A program made the translations under genes and the position numbers. Below the pieces are notes generated by a model. The model did not search any database, was not told where the DNA came from, and worked only from the letters and a program-made list of their open reading frames with translations. From Alphaproteobacteria bacterium (lineage in GTDB: Bacteria > Pseudomonadota > Alphaproteobacteria > UBA9219), in assembly GCA_028708035.1 (NCBI GenBank), contig JAQVZU010000014.1:1-32564 (forward strand): 32,564 nucleotides of DNA. The letters run 5' to 3'. Positions 17,864 through 25,593 of this stretch are shown in pieces (positions within the stretch are counted from its first letter, which is position 1; every line of letters begins with the position of its first letter).

Positions 17864-18494
17864 ATGCGCATCAACCCATGGCGCGCACGGCTGGATCCGT
17901 TCATCGACATGAAACACCCATTGGTGCGGCTGAGCCGGAAGATCGATTGGGGATACATGAGCGAGACGTTCAGGGCAGTGTATAAAGACGGTCCCGGCCA
18001 ACCGCCGTGCCCACGCGGCTGATGGTCGGGCTTGCGATCATCAAGCATATGGAAAACCTGTCGGACGAAGACCTGACCGAGCGGTGGGTGCGCGACCCAT
18101 ATTACCATATTTGTGCGGGGAAGAGTTCTTTCAGCACAAAGCGCCGTTCGACCGGTCTTCACTGACGCATGGGCGAGGAACGCCTGTCGGCGTTGATCTT
18201 GGAAGAGGCCATGTGGACAAAGGCTACAAAGGCCACAATTACAGGAACAAGTTCAAAATCTGGATCACGGATCAAGTCCGCAACGTCACGAAACAAATCC
18301 GGCGCGAAATGAAGCGCCGCGCTGCCGTTGAGCCCGTCATCGGTCACGTCAAGGCCGAACACCGCATGGGAACAAATTATCTCTCAGGTCACAGCGGCGA
18401 CCGCCTCAACGCCGTCCTCGCTGCCGCTGGCTTCAACTTCCACCTCCTGCTCAGGTGGTTCGCCGCCCTTTTATTGCGCCTCTTAGCGTTTTAA
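17864..18494 (+). pseudogene. IS5-family transposase remnant
   Basis: The N-terminal part reads as an IS5-type transposase (MRINPWRARLDPF, SRKIDWGYMSETF) until a one-base loss near 18005 shifts the frame, after which LMVGLAIIKHMENLSDEDL continues in another frame. Another shift near 18110 opens CGEEFFQHKAPFDRSSLTH, and a deletion at 18170-18215 removes most of the catalytic core. The C-terminal piece (VDKGYKGHNYRN, RRAAVEPVIGHVKAEHRMG) is intact in frame up to TAA at 18494. With several frame breaks and a missing middle it cannot be active. No clear terminal inverted repeats or target duplication were found at the edges. It sits directly after the kinase gene and shows a past insertion between the signalling genes and cutA. 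Confidence 0.85.
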
Positions 18495-18503
18495 AGTGCG
18501 GGT

Positions 18504-18818
18504 TTAAACCTCGCTTTTCAGCCACTCCAGATACGCCTCGCTGCCCGCCACAATCGGCGTGGCCACGATGCATGGGCATTCATAAGAATGAAGCTCTTTT
18601 ACGCGATTCATAAGCATTTCTAATTTTTCGGCGGAGGTTTTGGCGATCATTGCGCATTCGTCTGCGCGCTCAACCTTTCCCTGCCATCTGTAAATTGACC
18701 GGACGCCATCGAAGATATTGCAACACCCTGCCAATGCTTCGCCGACAAGCGTTTCGGCAATCTTCTCCGCCTCCGCCCGTGACGAGGCTAAGATGTAAAC
18801 AAGGAGAAAGTCCGGCAT
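18504..18818 (-). CDS. cutA: CutA1-type divalent cation tolerance protein
   Basis: A 104-residue protein of the CutA1 family, a small trimeric ferredoxin-like fold originally linked to copper tolerance; its biochemical role is not settled. Recognisable are the family strands LLVYILASS, the GCCNIFDGVRSIYRWQGKVE segment with its Cys pair, and the ending HSYECPCIVATPIVAG (the usual SYExPxI pattern, here with Cys in place) followed by YLEWLKSEV. The ATG at 18818 overlaps the fabD stop as TGATG, a typical coupling arrangement; a GTG at 18821 would add one residue. It is therefore the second gene of a fabD-cutA unit. It converges on the IS remnant. Confidence 0.93.
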   Translation of the reverse strand: MPDFLLVYILASSRAEAEKIAETLVGEALAGCCNIFDGVRSIYRWQGKVERADECAMIAKTSAEKLEMLMNRVKELHSYECPCIVATPIVAGSEAYLEWLKSEV

Positions 18819-19759
18819 CACAACCCTTTTAAGAACGTTTCAATACCCTGCGGCGTTGAAAGCGATACGGCAGCCACTTCTTTATCGATTCTCTTCGCCA
18901 TCCCGGCCAGAGCCGATCCGTTTCCGCATTCGATAAGCTGCGAAACTCCCTGTTGCTTCATGTAAAGAACCGATTCCCGCCATCTCACCGCCCCCGTGAC
19001 CTGCCTCACCAGCAACTCTCTTATCGTGGCGGCGTCGGATACGGCTTCTGCCGTCACATTCGCCACCACCGGAACGCATGGCTTGCCGATATTGATCTCT
19101 GCCAGTGTTCGCCGCATGACTTCCGCCGCAGGTTGCATAAGAGAGCAATGGAATGGCGCTGAAACCGGAAGTTTAATGCATCGCCTAAGCCCGCGCTCCG
19201 AAGCAATGGCGATTGCTCGGTCAACAGCCGCCGCATGTCCACTAATCACCACTTGCCCCGGCGCGTTATCGTTAGCCGCCGCGCAAACATCTCCCTGCGC
19301 TGCCGCGGCTGCGATTTCCAAAGCGATTTGAACGTCTGCTCCGATCAGCGCTGCCATAGTCCCCACGCCCACAGGGACCGCTTCCTGCATAGCCATTCCG
19401 CGTTTCTTGAGTAGCAGGGCAGTATCCGAAAGCGTCAAGCTCCCTGCCGCGCACAGGGCCGAGTATTCGCCCAGACTATGCCCGGCCACAAACGCGGCTG
19501 CATCCGGAAGCTTAAAATTTCCTTGTTTGGCCAGAACGCGGACGACAGCCATGCTCACCGCCATAATCGCCGGTTGGGCATTTTCGGTAAGCTTGAGTTG
19601 TTCGGGATCGCCCTCAAAAATCAGGGAGCTCAAATGCTGGCTCAAGGCCGAGTCGACTTCCTCAAAAACTTCGCGCGCCTCCGAAAAAGCAAGGGAAAGC
19701 TCGCGTCCCATTCCAACGGATTGGCTACCCTGGCCGGGAAAAACAAAGGCTCTTTTCAT
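18818..19759 (-). CDS. fabD: Malonyl-CoA:ACP transacylase FabD
   Basis: FabD moves malonyl groups from CoA to acyl carrier protein for fatty-acid synthesis. The 313 residues start MKRAFVFPGQGSQ, the family's N-terminal oxyanion loop, and carry the nucleophile Ser95 in GHSLGEYSA and the catalytic His204 in SAPFHCSLM. The C-terminal GNGSALAGM is also typical. The reading frame is open much further upstream (to 20641), but that extension lies antisense to hldE and is not real. GAGG five bases before the ATG at 19759 supports this start. Other fab genes are absent here; instead cutA follows with overlapping stop and start. The 105-bp gap to divergent hldE should hold both promoters. Confidence 0.96.
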   Translation of the reverse strand: MKRAFVFPGQGSQSVGMGRELSLAFSEAREVFEEVDSALSQHLSSLIFEGDPEQLKLTENAQPAIMAVSMAVVRVLAKQGNFKLPDAAAFVAGHSLGEYSALCAAGSLTLSDTALLLKKRGMAMQEAVPVGVGTMAALIGADVQIALEIAAAAAQGDVCAAANDNAPGQVVISGHAAAVDRAIAIASERGLRRCIKLPVSAPFHCSLMQPAAEVMRRTLAEINIGKPCVPVVANVTAEAVSDAATIRELLVRQVTGAVRWRESVLYMKQQGVSQLIECGNGSALAGMAKRIDKEVAAVSLSTPQGIETFLKGL

Positions 19760-19803
19760 AAAAACCTCAAATAAACCAAATGAAACAGCTACTATGAATA
19801 CAC

Positions 19804-19832
19804 TTGTCAAACGTAAGTCAAGCTTGTCTATT
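19804..19832 (+). promoter_or_regulatory. Candidate sigma70-type promoter for hldE
   Basis: TTGTCA (19804-19809, five of six matches to TTGACA) and TCTATT (19827-19832, four of six to TATAAT) are separated by exactly 17 bp and end 32 bp before the hldE start. It is a pattern match only. Confidence 0.3.
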
Positions 19833-19864
19833 AGACGCAAAAACAAGGATATAGGAACCCCTTC

Positions 19865-21319
19865 ATGTCGACTCTCTCCCAGCGCCTGGACACCTTTGCC
19901 TCCCGCCGAATCCTGTGCATCGGTGACCTGATGCTTGACCGCTATATCTACGGGCAGGTAGAGCGCATCTCTCCAGAAGCGCCGATACCTGTGCTTCATG
20001 TCCAGCGCGAGACCGCGACGCTTGGCGGCGCGGGCAATGTGGTGCGTAATCTTGCGGCTCTTGGGAGCAAAGTGGAGGTCATTGGTGTCGTTGGCAACGA
20101 CGAAGCCGCGGACAGCGTTGAGCATGAGTTTGCCATTCTCTCGGGCGTCACTGCGCATCTTCTCCGCGATTCCTCGCGCCCCACAACGCAAAAGACCCGC
20201 TACGTTGCGGGAAGCCAGCAACTCCTTCGCGCCGATCGTGAACAGGCCAAGCCCATTGCCGAGGATATACAGAAACAAATCGTCGAATTCCTTCGGAAGG
20301 TCGTGGACAACGCCGACGCCGTTATTCTTTCCGATTACGTGAAAGGCGTTCTGACACCGTTTGTCATCTCCGAAACCATCAAGATCGCGAAGCAAGCCGG
20401 AAAGCTCGTTATTGTCGATCCAAAAGGCCGGGATTTTGGCCGTTACAGAGGCGCTTCGTGGTTGACCCCGAACCGCAAGGAGCTTGCGGACGCCACGGGC
20501 ATTGCGATTCAATCCATCGAGAATGCCGACAAAGCTGCCCACAGCCTTATCGGCGATTTCGATATTGGCTCTGTTCTTTGCAAGCTTGGAGCCGAGGGTG
20601 TGTGCCTTGTTCGCAAGGATAATAAAACAGAACACTTTCAAACCAAGGCTCGCGAGGTTTTCGATGTTTCGGGGGCAGGGGATACGGTCATCGCCACGCT
20701 TGCCTTGGCTTTAACCAGCGGCTTCACTCCGTCGGAAGCTTCCGAACTTTCAAATATTGCCGGTTCCGTTGTCGTCGGCAAAATCGGGACGGCAGCCGTA
20801 ACACGTGATGAAATTGCGAAAGAACTTAGGCATGCCGAAACCCAGCGGGCCGAAGACAAGCTGACTGGTTGGGGCGAGATCAAGGATATTGCCGAGCGCT
20901 GGCGCAAAGAGGGATACAAAGTTGGTTTTACGAACGGTTGTTTCGATCTATTGCATCCCGGCCATATTTATTTGCTGCGACAGGCTCGCGCCGCATGCGA
21001 CAAACTGGTCGTGGGCCTCAACACCGACGCGTCAGTCAAGCGCCTGAAAGGCGAAACCCGGCCGGTCCAGAATGAAACCGCAAGAGCCACGGTCTTGGCG
21101 TCTCTGGCGGACGTGGACCAGGTGGTCCTTTTCAGCGAAGAAACCCCGCTTGAACTGATTAAGGTCATTCGCCCGGATGTTTTGGTCAAGGGCGCGGACT
21201 ATACGATAGACAAAGTGGTTGGGGCGCCCGAAGTCCAAAGCTGGGGCGGCAAAGTCGTGTTGGCCGAACTTGTCCAAGGCCAAAGCACAACTAAGACCAT
21301 CGCAAAAATGAAGGCATAG
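19865..21319 (+). CDS. hldE: Bifunctional heptose 7-phosphate kinase / heptose 1-phosphate adenylyltransferase HldE
   Basis: HldE makes ADP-heptose for the lipopolysaccharide inner core by phosphorylating D-glycero-beta-D-manno-heptose 7-phosphate at C1 and later adenylylating the 1-phosphate. The 484 residues contain a PfkB/ribokinase-type domain (1 to about 320), with GGAGNVVRNLAALG and the catalytic Asp273 in SGAGDTV. A nucleotidyltransferase domain (about 345-484) follows, with GCFDLLHPGHI near residues 357-367 and the metal/nucleotide segment VLVKGADY. Both halves are complete, so it is a full fusion. AGGAA about 9 bases before the ATG is a plausible ribosome binding site. It implies an outer membrane with heptose-containing LPS. 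It converges with the YibQ-type gene with only a few bases between stops. Confidence 0.96.
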   Translation: MSTLSQRLDTFASRRILCIGDLMLDRYIYGQVERISPEAPIPVLHVQRETATLGGAGNVVRNLAALGSKVEVIGVVGNDEAADSVEHEFAILSGVTAHLLRDSSRPTTQKTRYVAGSQQLLRADREQAKPIAEDIQKQIVEFLRKVVDNADAVILSDYVKGVLTPFVISETIKIAKQAGKLVIVDPKGRDFGRYRGASWLTPNRKELADATGIAIQSIENADKAAHSLIGDFDIGSVLCKLGAEGVCLVRKDNKTEHFQTKAREVFDVSGAGDTVIATLALALTSGFTPSEASELSNIAGSVVVGKIGTAAVTRDEIAKELRHAETQRAEDKLTGWGEIKDIAERWRKEGYKVGFTNGCFDLLHPGHIYLLRQARAACDKLVVGLNTDASVKRLKGETRPVQNETARATVLASLADVDQVVLFSEETPLELIKVIRPDVLVKGADYTIDKVVGAPEVQSWGGKVVLAELVQGQSTTKTIAKMKA

Positions 21320-21322
21320 GTT

Positions 21323-22279
21323 TCAAAAGCCCACCAGCGCATTCACGGGCACAAGCTCGACCCCTCTGTGCGGAGCCTCCGCTGCCCATGTCTCGATAGC
21401 GTCGATGGTGGCCGCATGCGGATGTCCGATGGCGACCGCATGTCCTTTCTGCCGCGCTAGGCGTTCCGTAAGTGCGATTTGTCTGCGAATGGCTTCGGGC
21501 GAGGGATCGTCGTCGAGAAAAATGTCGCGGCCAATCGTCGGAAGCCCTTTTTCCCGCGCGATTTTTGTCCCGATGCTTTGGGCGCTCGTTCGGGAATCGA
21601 GGAAAAACAGGTTCCTTTCCTTCAGGTCGTCCACAACCATGGCCATACCGTCCGAGTAAGCGGTGAACTTGCTTCCCATGTGATTGTTGATCCCGTCAAA
21701 CCCGGTGAAGCTCGCAAGAGCCGTTTCAAACCGCGCATGCAACTCCGCCATGGGGAGATCGACCGTTAACGCCCCTTTACCCGGATTTTCATGTCCCAAA
21801 GGCTCCATGGGCATGTGGAGCAAAACCTCATGTCCTCTCTCTCGGGCTTCTTTGCTTTGCTCGCGCGTGCGCACCGCGTAAGGCAGAAATGAAAGCGTGA
21901 CCGGGGCAGGAAGCCGGAGGGCTTTTTCGCTGGATTTCATCTCCGCGCCCATGTCGTCAATGACGATGGCGATTTTCGCAATGCGCCCGGGAACTTCGGA
22001 CGGCTGCTCGGGAATCACCGGAACGGTTACGGAGCCCTCTTTCGGTTGTTCATCGGAGGCAGGCTTTCCGGACGGCAAGGATGCTTCCGGAGCTTGCGCC
22101 TGTGGCGGCTTTTCCGAAGCCTGCTCGACGGGTTGAGAAGGATGTTGGACTTTGACGGTGATGGAGGGTGGTGGGGAAGAAATGCGGGTGTGAGGAGCAA
22201 AAACGACCCAGAGACAACCAGCGAGGAAGACAAGCCAAAAAACGGCCTGAAGTTTCCTCCGACCTTTCTTTTTTTTCAT
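21323..22279 (-). CDS. Divergent polysaccharide deacetylase family protein (YibQ-like)
   Basis: The 318-residue protein has a basic N-terminus and one membrane segment (about 12-28), acting as an anchor or uncleaved signal, then a Pro/Glu/Ser-rich linker (about 33-98) and a divergent polysaccharide deacetylase domain. Typical segments are IAIVIDDMG (with the Asp pair), VTLSFLPYA, EVLLHMPMEP, INNHMGSKFTA, FFLDSRTSA and AIGHPHAATI. The domain would face the periplasm. The family is widespread in proteobacteria next to envelope genes; its substrate is not established. The upstream gene on the same strand ends 4 bp before this start, so they form a unit. No strong ribosome binding site is visible before the ATG, which fits translation coupled to the upstream gene. 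Confidence 0.93.
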   Translation of the reverse strand: MKKKKGRRKLQAVFWLVFLAGCLWVVFAPHTRISSPPPSITVKVQHPSQPVEQASEKPPQAQAPEASLPSGKPASDEQPKEGSVTVPVIPEQPSEVPGRIAKIAIVIDDMGAEMKSSEKALRLPAPVTLSFLPYAVRTREQSKEARERGHEVLLHMPMEPLGHENPGKGALTVDLPMAELHARFETALASFTGFDGINNHMGSKFTAYSDGMAMVVDDLKERNLFFLDSRTSAQSIGTKIAREKGLPTIGRDIFLDDDPSPEAIRRQIALTERLARQKGHAVAIGHPHAATIDAIETWAAEAPHRGVELVPVNALVGF

Positions 22280-22283
22280 GCAG

Positions 22284-22793
22284 TTAGTCGGTAGGTCCCG
22301 TCAGTGCCGAAAATAGAGCGCCGCGACCGCCCAATCCTCTGGAAGGTGTATCCGCTCTTGGCTTGTTATGAAGCGCGGCTCTTGTCCTCAGGACAAAGGC
22401 ATCTTCCTCCTCTTCCTTCTCTTCCTTCTCTTTTTTCTTCATGGAAGGGGACAGCGCCATTGCCCCGGCTCCTAACAGAAGGGCTATTTCATGTTCGCGT
22501 TTTTCCTTGTGCTCCTCGGCTTTTTTCAGTTCATCAGGAGTTGGCTGGATGCCTATGATCTTGAGTCCCTCAACCTTGATCTCGGGATTCTCCGAGGTGA
22601 CCATGCCGATGACGACATCTCGTTCTCCGGGTGTCGTCGTGTTGATCAGATACTCTTTTACCTTGGGATCAACCCTGTACTGGTCGCATAAGCCCTCAAA
22701 ATCGTCGTCTTCAGGGCCATGAGGGATTCCATCAGAGTGGACCCTTTTTTTCATCTTTGGTGCGAATTTGTTTTCCGGAGGAACATCGACCAT
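22284..22793 (-). CDS. Hypothetical charged protein upstream of YibQ-like gene
   Basis: I do not recognise this protein. From the ATG at 22793 it has 169 residues, with no signal peptide or membrane segment. Its middle (PGERDVVIGMVTSENPEIKVEGLKIIG) looks folded, followed by a highly charged Glu/Lys helix (DELKKAEEHKEKREHE and KKKEKEEKEEEED) and a Gly/Arg-rich tail. An earlier ATG at 22838 would add 15 residues. I prefer 22793 because TTGGAG stands 9 bases before it and because a perfect TATAAT (22844-22849, minus strand) lies only 5 bases before the earlier ATG, so transcription would begin at about that ATG. It is the first gene of a two-gene unit with the deacetylase-like gene and is divergent from shc. 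Confidence 0.75.
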   Translation of the reverse strand: MVDVPPENKFAPKMKKRVHSDGIPHGPEDDDFEGLCDQYRVDPKVKEYLINTTTPGERDVVIGMVTSENPEIKVEGLKIIGIQPTPDELKKAEEHKEKREHEIALLLGAGAMALSPSMKKKEKEEKEEEEDAFVLRTRAALHNKPRADTPSRGLGGRGALFSALTGPTD

Positions 22794-22843
22794 GGCTGAT
22801 TGCTCCAATTTGAGTTTGTGTAAGGCAGCATTTTTCATTCCTA

Positions 22844-22849
22844 ATTATA
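22844..22849 (-). promoter_or_regulatory. Candidate -10 box for the hypothetical/YibQ-like unit
   Basis: The minus strand reads TATAAT here, an exact sigma70 -10 match. No good -35 box is found 17 bp upstream. The position implies transcription starting around 22838, which makes the ATG there nearly leaderless. Confidence 0.3.
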
Positions 22850-22981
22850 CAGCGATTTAGCGAATTCGGGAGAATAATCTTCGTCTTGAAGTCGCGGCGC
22901 GGTTAACTGGACAAGTCCTTAAAAATATTGTCTAAAGAGTCAATTCCCGGCCATTTACGAAGAGGGGAACATCGTTAAGCC

Positions 22982-24928
22982 ATGCCAGAAAGCCTTCCAA
23001 ACCCTGCACAGCCTCTTTTTTCTCGTGAAAATGCCGCCGCTGCGGCGACTCTCGGCTCCGAAGCGTTGCTGAAACTTCAGAACGCCGACGGTCATTGGGT
23101 GTTCGAGCTCGAAGCGGACGCGACGATTCCCGCCGAATACATTCTGCTTGACCATTTTCTGGATACGGTCAATCAGCCGCTCCACGAACGCATGGCTGAC
23201 TATTTGCGCTCCATTCAGGAAGAGCACGGCGGCTGGCCATTGTTCCGCAAGGGCGCGCTTGATGTCAGCGCGAGCGTCAAGGCCTACTTCGCGCTCAAAT
23301 GCGTGGGCGATAGTACCGATGCTCCGCACATGGTTCGCGCGAGGAAAGCCATTTTAAGCAAGGGCGGCGCGGCGGCGAGCAACGTCTTTACGCGAATTCA
23401 GCTTGCTCTTTTCGGCGCAGCCCCTTGGACGGCGGTTCCGGTGATGCCGGTCGAAATCATGCTTTTGCCGAAATGGTTTCCGTTTCATTTGGACAAAGTG
23501 TCGTATTGGTCGCGCACCGTCATCGTGCCGTTGCTGGTTTTGATGGCTAAAAGGCCGAAGGCCCGCAATCCGCGCCACATCAATGTCAATGAGCTGTTTC
23601 TTAAGGAACCATCCAAGGTTGTGTCCTGGGGACCGCGAAACAATGCGCATTTGATTCTTGGCCCGGTGTTTGAGATTCTGGACGACATTTTGCGCCTCGC
23701 AGAACCCCTTATTCCCAAAACCCTTCGCGCGAAGGCCATCGAGAAAGCCGTCGCATGGGTCAAAGAGAGATTAAATGGCGAAGATGGTCTTGGGGCCATC
23801 TATCCGGCCATGGCGAATTCAGTGATGATGTTCGATTGCCTTGGTTATGCGCCCGAAAGCTCCGATTATGCGATTGCGCGCAAGGCCGTGAACAAGCTGG
23901 TCGTTGACAAGCCGGGACGCGCATATTGCCAGCCATGCCTCTCGCCCGTCTGGGACACGGCATTGTCCGCGCACGCGCTGATGGAAGCCAAAGCGCCGCA
24001 CGAAGTTATCGAAAAGGCTTGCGATTGGCTGAAGGAGCGCCAAGTGCTTGATGTTATGGGCGACTGGGCCATACGTCGCCCGAATGCGATTCCCGGTGGA
24101 TGGGCTTTTCAGTACAACAACGCGCATTATCCGGATCTCGACGACACGGCGGTTGTCGTTATGGCCCTCGACCGTTTTGACCGCATCAAGTACCGCCACG
24201 CCATCGAACGCGGAGCCCAATGGGTCTTGGGCCTTCAGTCATCAAACGGCGGCTGGGGAGCCTTCGACGCGGACAATACCTATTATTATCTCAACAGCAT
24301 CCCGTTCGCCGATCATGGGGCGCTCCTCGACCCTCCGAGCGCGGATGTGACCGCGCGGTGCCTTAGCATGCTGGCCCAACTTGGATACAGGAAAGAGAAC
24401 GCGCAGATTCAGGCGGGAATCGATTACCTTCGTAAAGAGCAGGAGCCCGAAGGCTGCTGGTTCGGACGGTGGGGCACCAACTATATATACGGCACATGGT
24501 CGGTTCTGTGCGCGCTCAATGCTGTCGGCGTTAATCCCAAGGACAAAATGATCCGCCGCGCGGTCCGCTGGCTGTCCGAAAAACAGAAAGAAGACGGCGG
24601 TTGGGGCGAGGACGGCGCAAGCTATTGGAAATCCCGCCCCAAGGGCGAAGGTCCCGAAAGCACACCCTCGCAAACCGCATGGGCGCTTATTGCGCTGATG
24701 GCGGCGGGCGAAGTCCAAAGCGACGCGGTCAAGCGAGGCGTCGCATGGCTGATGAAGAACCAAAAGCCCGACGGCACATGGGACGAAGAGCGCTACACGG
24801 CCGTGGGTTTTCCGCGAGTCTTCTACCTTCGCTATCACGGTTATAAGGCGTTTTTCCCGCAGTGGGCGCTGGCGCGGTACACAAGCCTGCAATCGGGCAA
24901 TGCGCCGACAACATTGTATGGAATGTAG
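22982..24928 (+). CDS. shc: Squalene-hopene cyclase
   Basis: The enzyme cyclises squalene to hopene/hopanol, the first committed step of hopanoid synthesis, and sits in the cytoplasmic membrane as a monotopic protein. The 648 residues show the protonating DXDD motif as DLDD at 385-388 (Asp387 in the catalytic position) and a series of QW repeats, for example VLGLQSSNGGWGAFDAD, LRKEQEPEGCWFGRWG, LSEKQKEDGGWGED and LMKNQKPDGTWDE. The length and C-terminus are normal for the family. The start matches family length; AGGGGAA lies rather far upstream, so translation may be weak or the leader structured. The hpnG gene follows after 3 bp. No other hopanoid genes (hpnC-F, hpnH, hpnN) are in this window. 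Confidence 0.97.
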   Translation: MPESLPNPAQPLFSRENAAAAATLGSEALLKLQNADGHWVFELEADATIPAEYILLDHFLDTVNQPLHERMADYLRSIQEEHGGWPLFRKGALDVSASVKAYFALKCVGDSTDAPHMVRARKAILSKGGAAASNVFTRIQLALFGAAPWTAVPVMPVEIMLLPKWFPFHLDKVSYWSRTVIVPLLVLMAKRPKARNPRHINVNELFLKEPSKVVSWGPRNNAHLILGPVFEILDDILRLAEPLIPKTLRAKAIEKAVAWVKERLNGEDGLGAIYPAMANSVMMFDCLGYAPESSDYAIARKAVNKLVVDKPGRAYCQPCLSPVWDTALSAHALMEAKAPHEVIEKACDWLKERQVLDVMGDWAIRRPNAIPGGWAFQYNNAHYPDLDDTAVVVMALDRFDRIKYRHAIERGAQWVLGLQSSNGGWGAFDADNTYYYLNSIPFADHGALLDPPSADVTARCLSMLAQLGYRKENAQIQAGIDYLRKEQEPEGCWFGRWGTNYIYGTWSVLCALNAVGVNPKDKMIRRAVRWLSEKQKEDGGWGEDGASYWKSRPKGEGPESTPSQTAWALIALMAAGEVQSDAVKRGVAWLMKNQKPDGTWDEERYTAVGFPRVFYLRYHGYKAFFPQWALARYTSLQSGNAPTTLYGM

Positions 24929-24931
24929 CCG

Positions 24932-25585
24932 ATGATCGGCATTCTCTGCGGTCTCGATTCCGAAAAACGGATTGCGCGCGGCATCCCGGGAAGCGCGGTT
25001 GTCTGCGCCGCCGCCCAGCCGCGCAAGGCGCGCGACCTCGCACGCAAATTAGTGGCTCTCGGCGCGACAAAGCTTCTCAGCTTCGGTATCGCCGGATCTC
25101 TTGACTCGTCCGTCCGCCTTGGGGACGTCTTTGTCGCCACCCGCGTCGCGTCCGAAACCGGTCAGTGGCCATGCGATGAAGCGTGGGGTCGCGAGATCGC
25201 AAAGAAAATTCCTCACGCGCGGCGTGGGGGCGTCTTCGGCTCCGAAATACTGGTGCCTACCATCGGCGAAAAGGACGCTCTGTTCCGCAAATCAGGCTGC
25301 GCTATTGTCGACATGGAAAGCCAATGCGCCGCCGAAATCGCTTCGGAGGCAAGCCTTCCTTTAGCTGTGGTCAGGGCCGTCTGCGATGACGCGGTCATGA
25401 ACGTTCCTCCCTTTGTGATGGCCGCGATAAAGGAGGATGGGAGCGCCAGCGCCTTTCGCGCGCTCGCTTACCTGTTTCTCCATCCCGGACAGACATCCGA
25501 TTTGCTAAAGGTCATGCGCGGTACGAATAGGGCGCTCAACGCCCTTGCCGGGATCAAAGATTTCCTCGGAGAAAACGCTCTTTGA
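24932..25585 (+). CDS. hpnG: Hopanoid-associated phosphorylase HpnG
   Basis: HpnG belongs to the purine-nucleoside-phosphorylase-like fold and is known from other bacteria to remove adenine from adenosylhopane, giving ribosylhopane or its phosphate on the way to bacteriohopanepolyols. The 217 residues begin MIGILCGLDSEKRIA, with GIAGSLD (the phosphate/ribose loop of the family), and contain VDMESQCAAEIA, the ribose-binding ME motif, then VRAVCDDA with the base-contacting Asp. It starts 3 bp after the shc stop, so the two are co-transcribed and probably coupled. Gene identity rests on this linkage as well as the motifs. It converges with the HAMP/coiled-coil gene with 8 bp between stops. Confidence 0.92.
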   Translation: MIGILCGLDSEKRIARGIPGSAVVCAAAQPRKARDLARKLVALGATKLLSFGIAGSLDSSVRLGDVFVATRVASETGQWPCDEAWGREIAKKIPHARRGGVFGSEILVPTIGEKDALFRKSGCAIVDMESQCAAEIASEASLPLAVVRAVCDDAVMNVPPFVMAAIKEDGSASAFRALAYLFLHPGQTSDLLKVMRGTNRALNALAGIKDFLGENAL

Positions 25586-25593
25586 GCCAGATT

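Noticed and set aside
18084-18494. Intact-looking transposase gene
   Set aside because: Joining it to the upstream part needs several frame changes, and the catalytic core is missing, so it is a remnant.
19760-20641. Long upstream extension of the fabD reading frame
   Set aside because: It runs antisense through hldE, contains no FabD-like sequence, and the true FabD start MKRAFVFPGQGSQ with a GAGG site lies at 19759.
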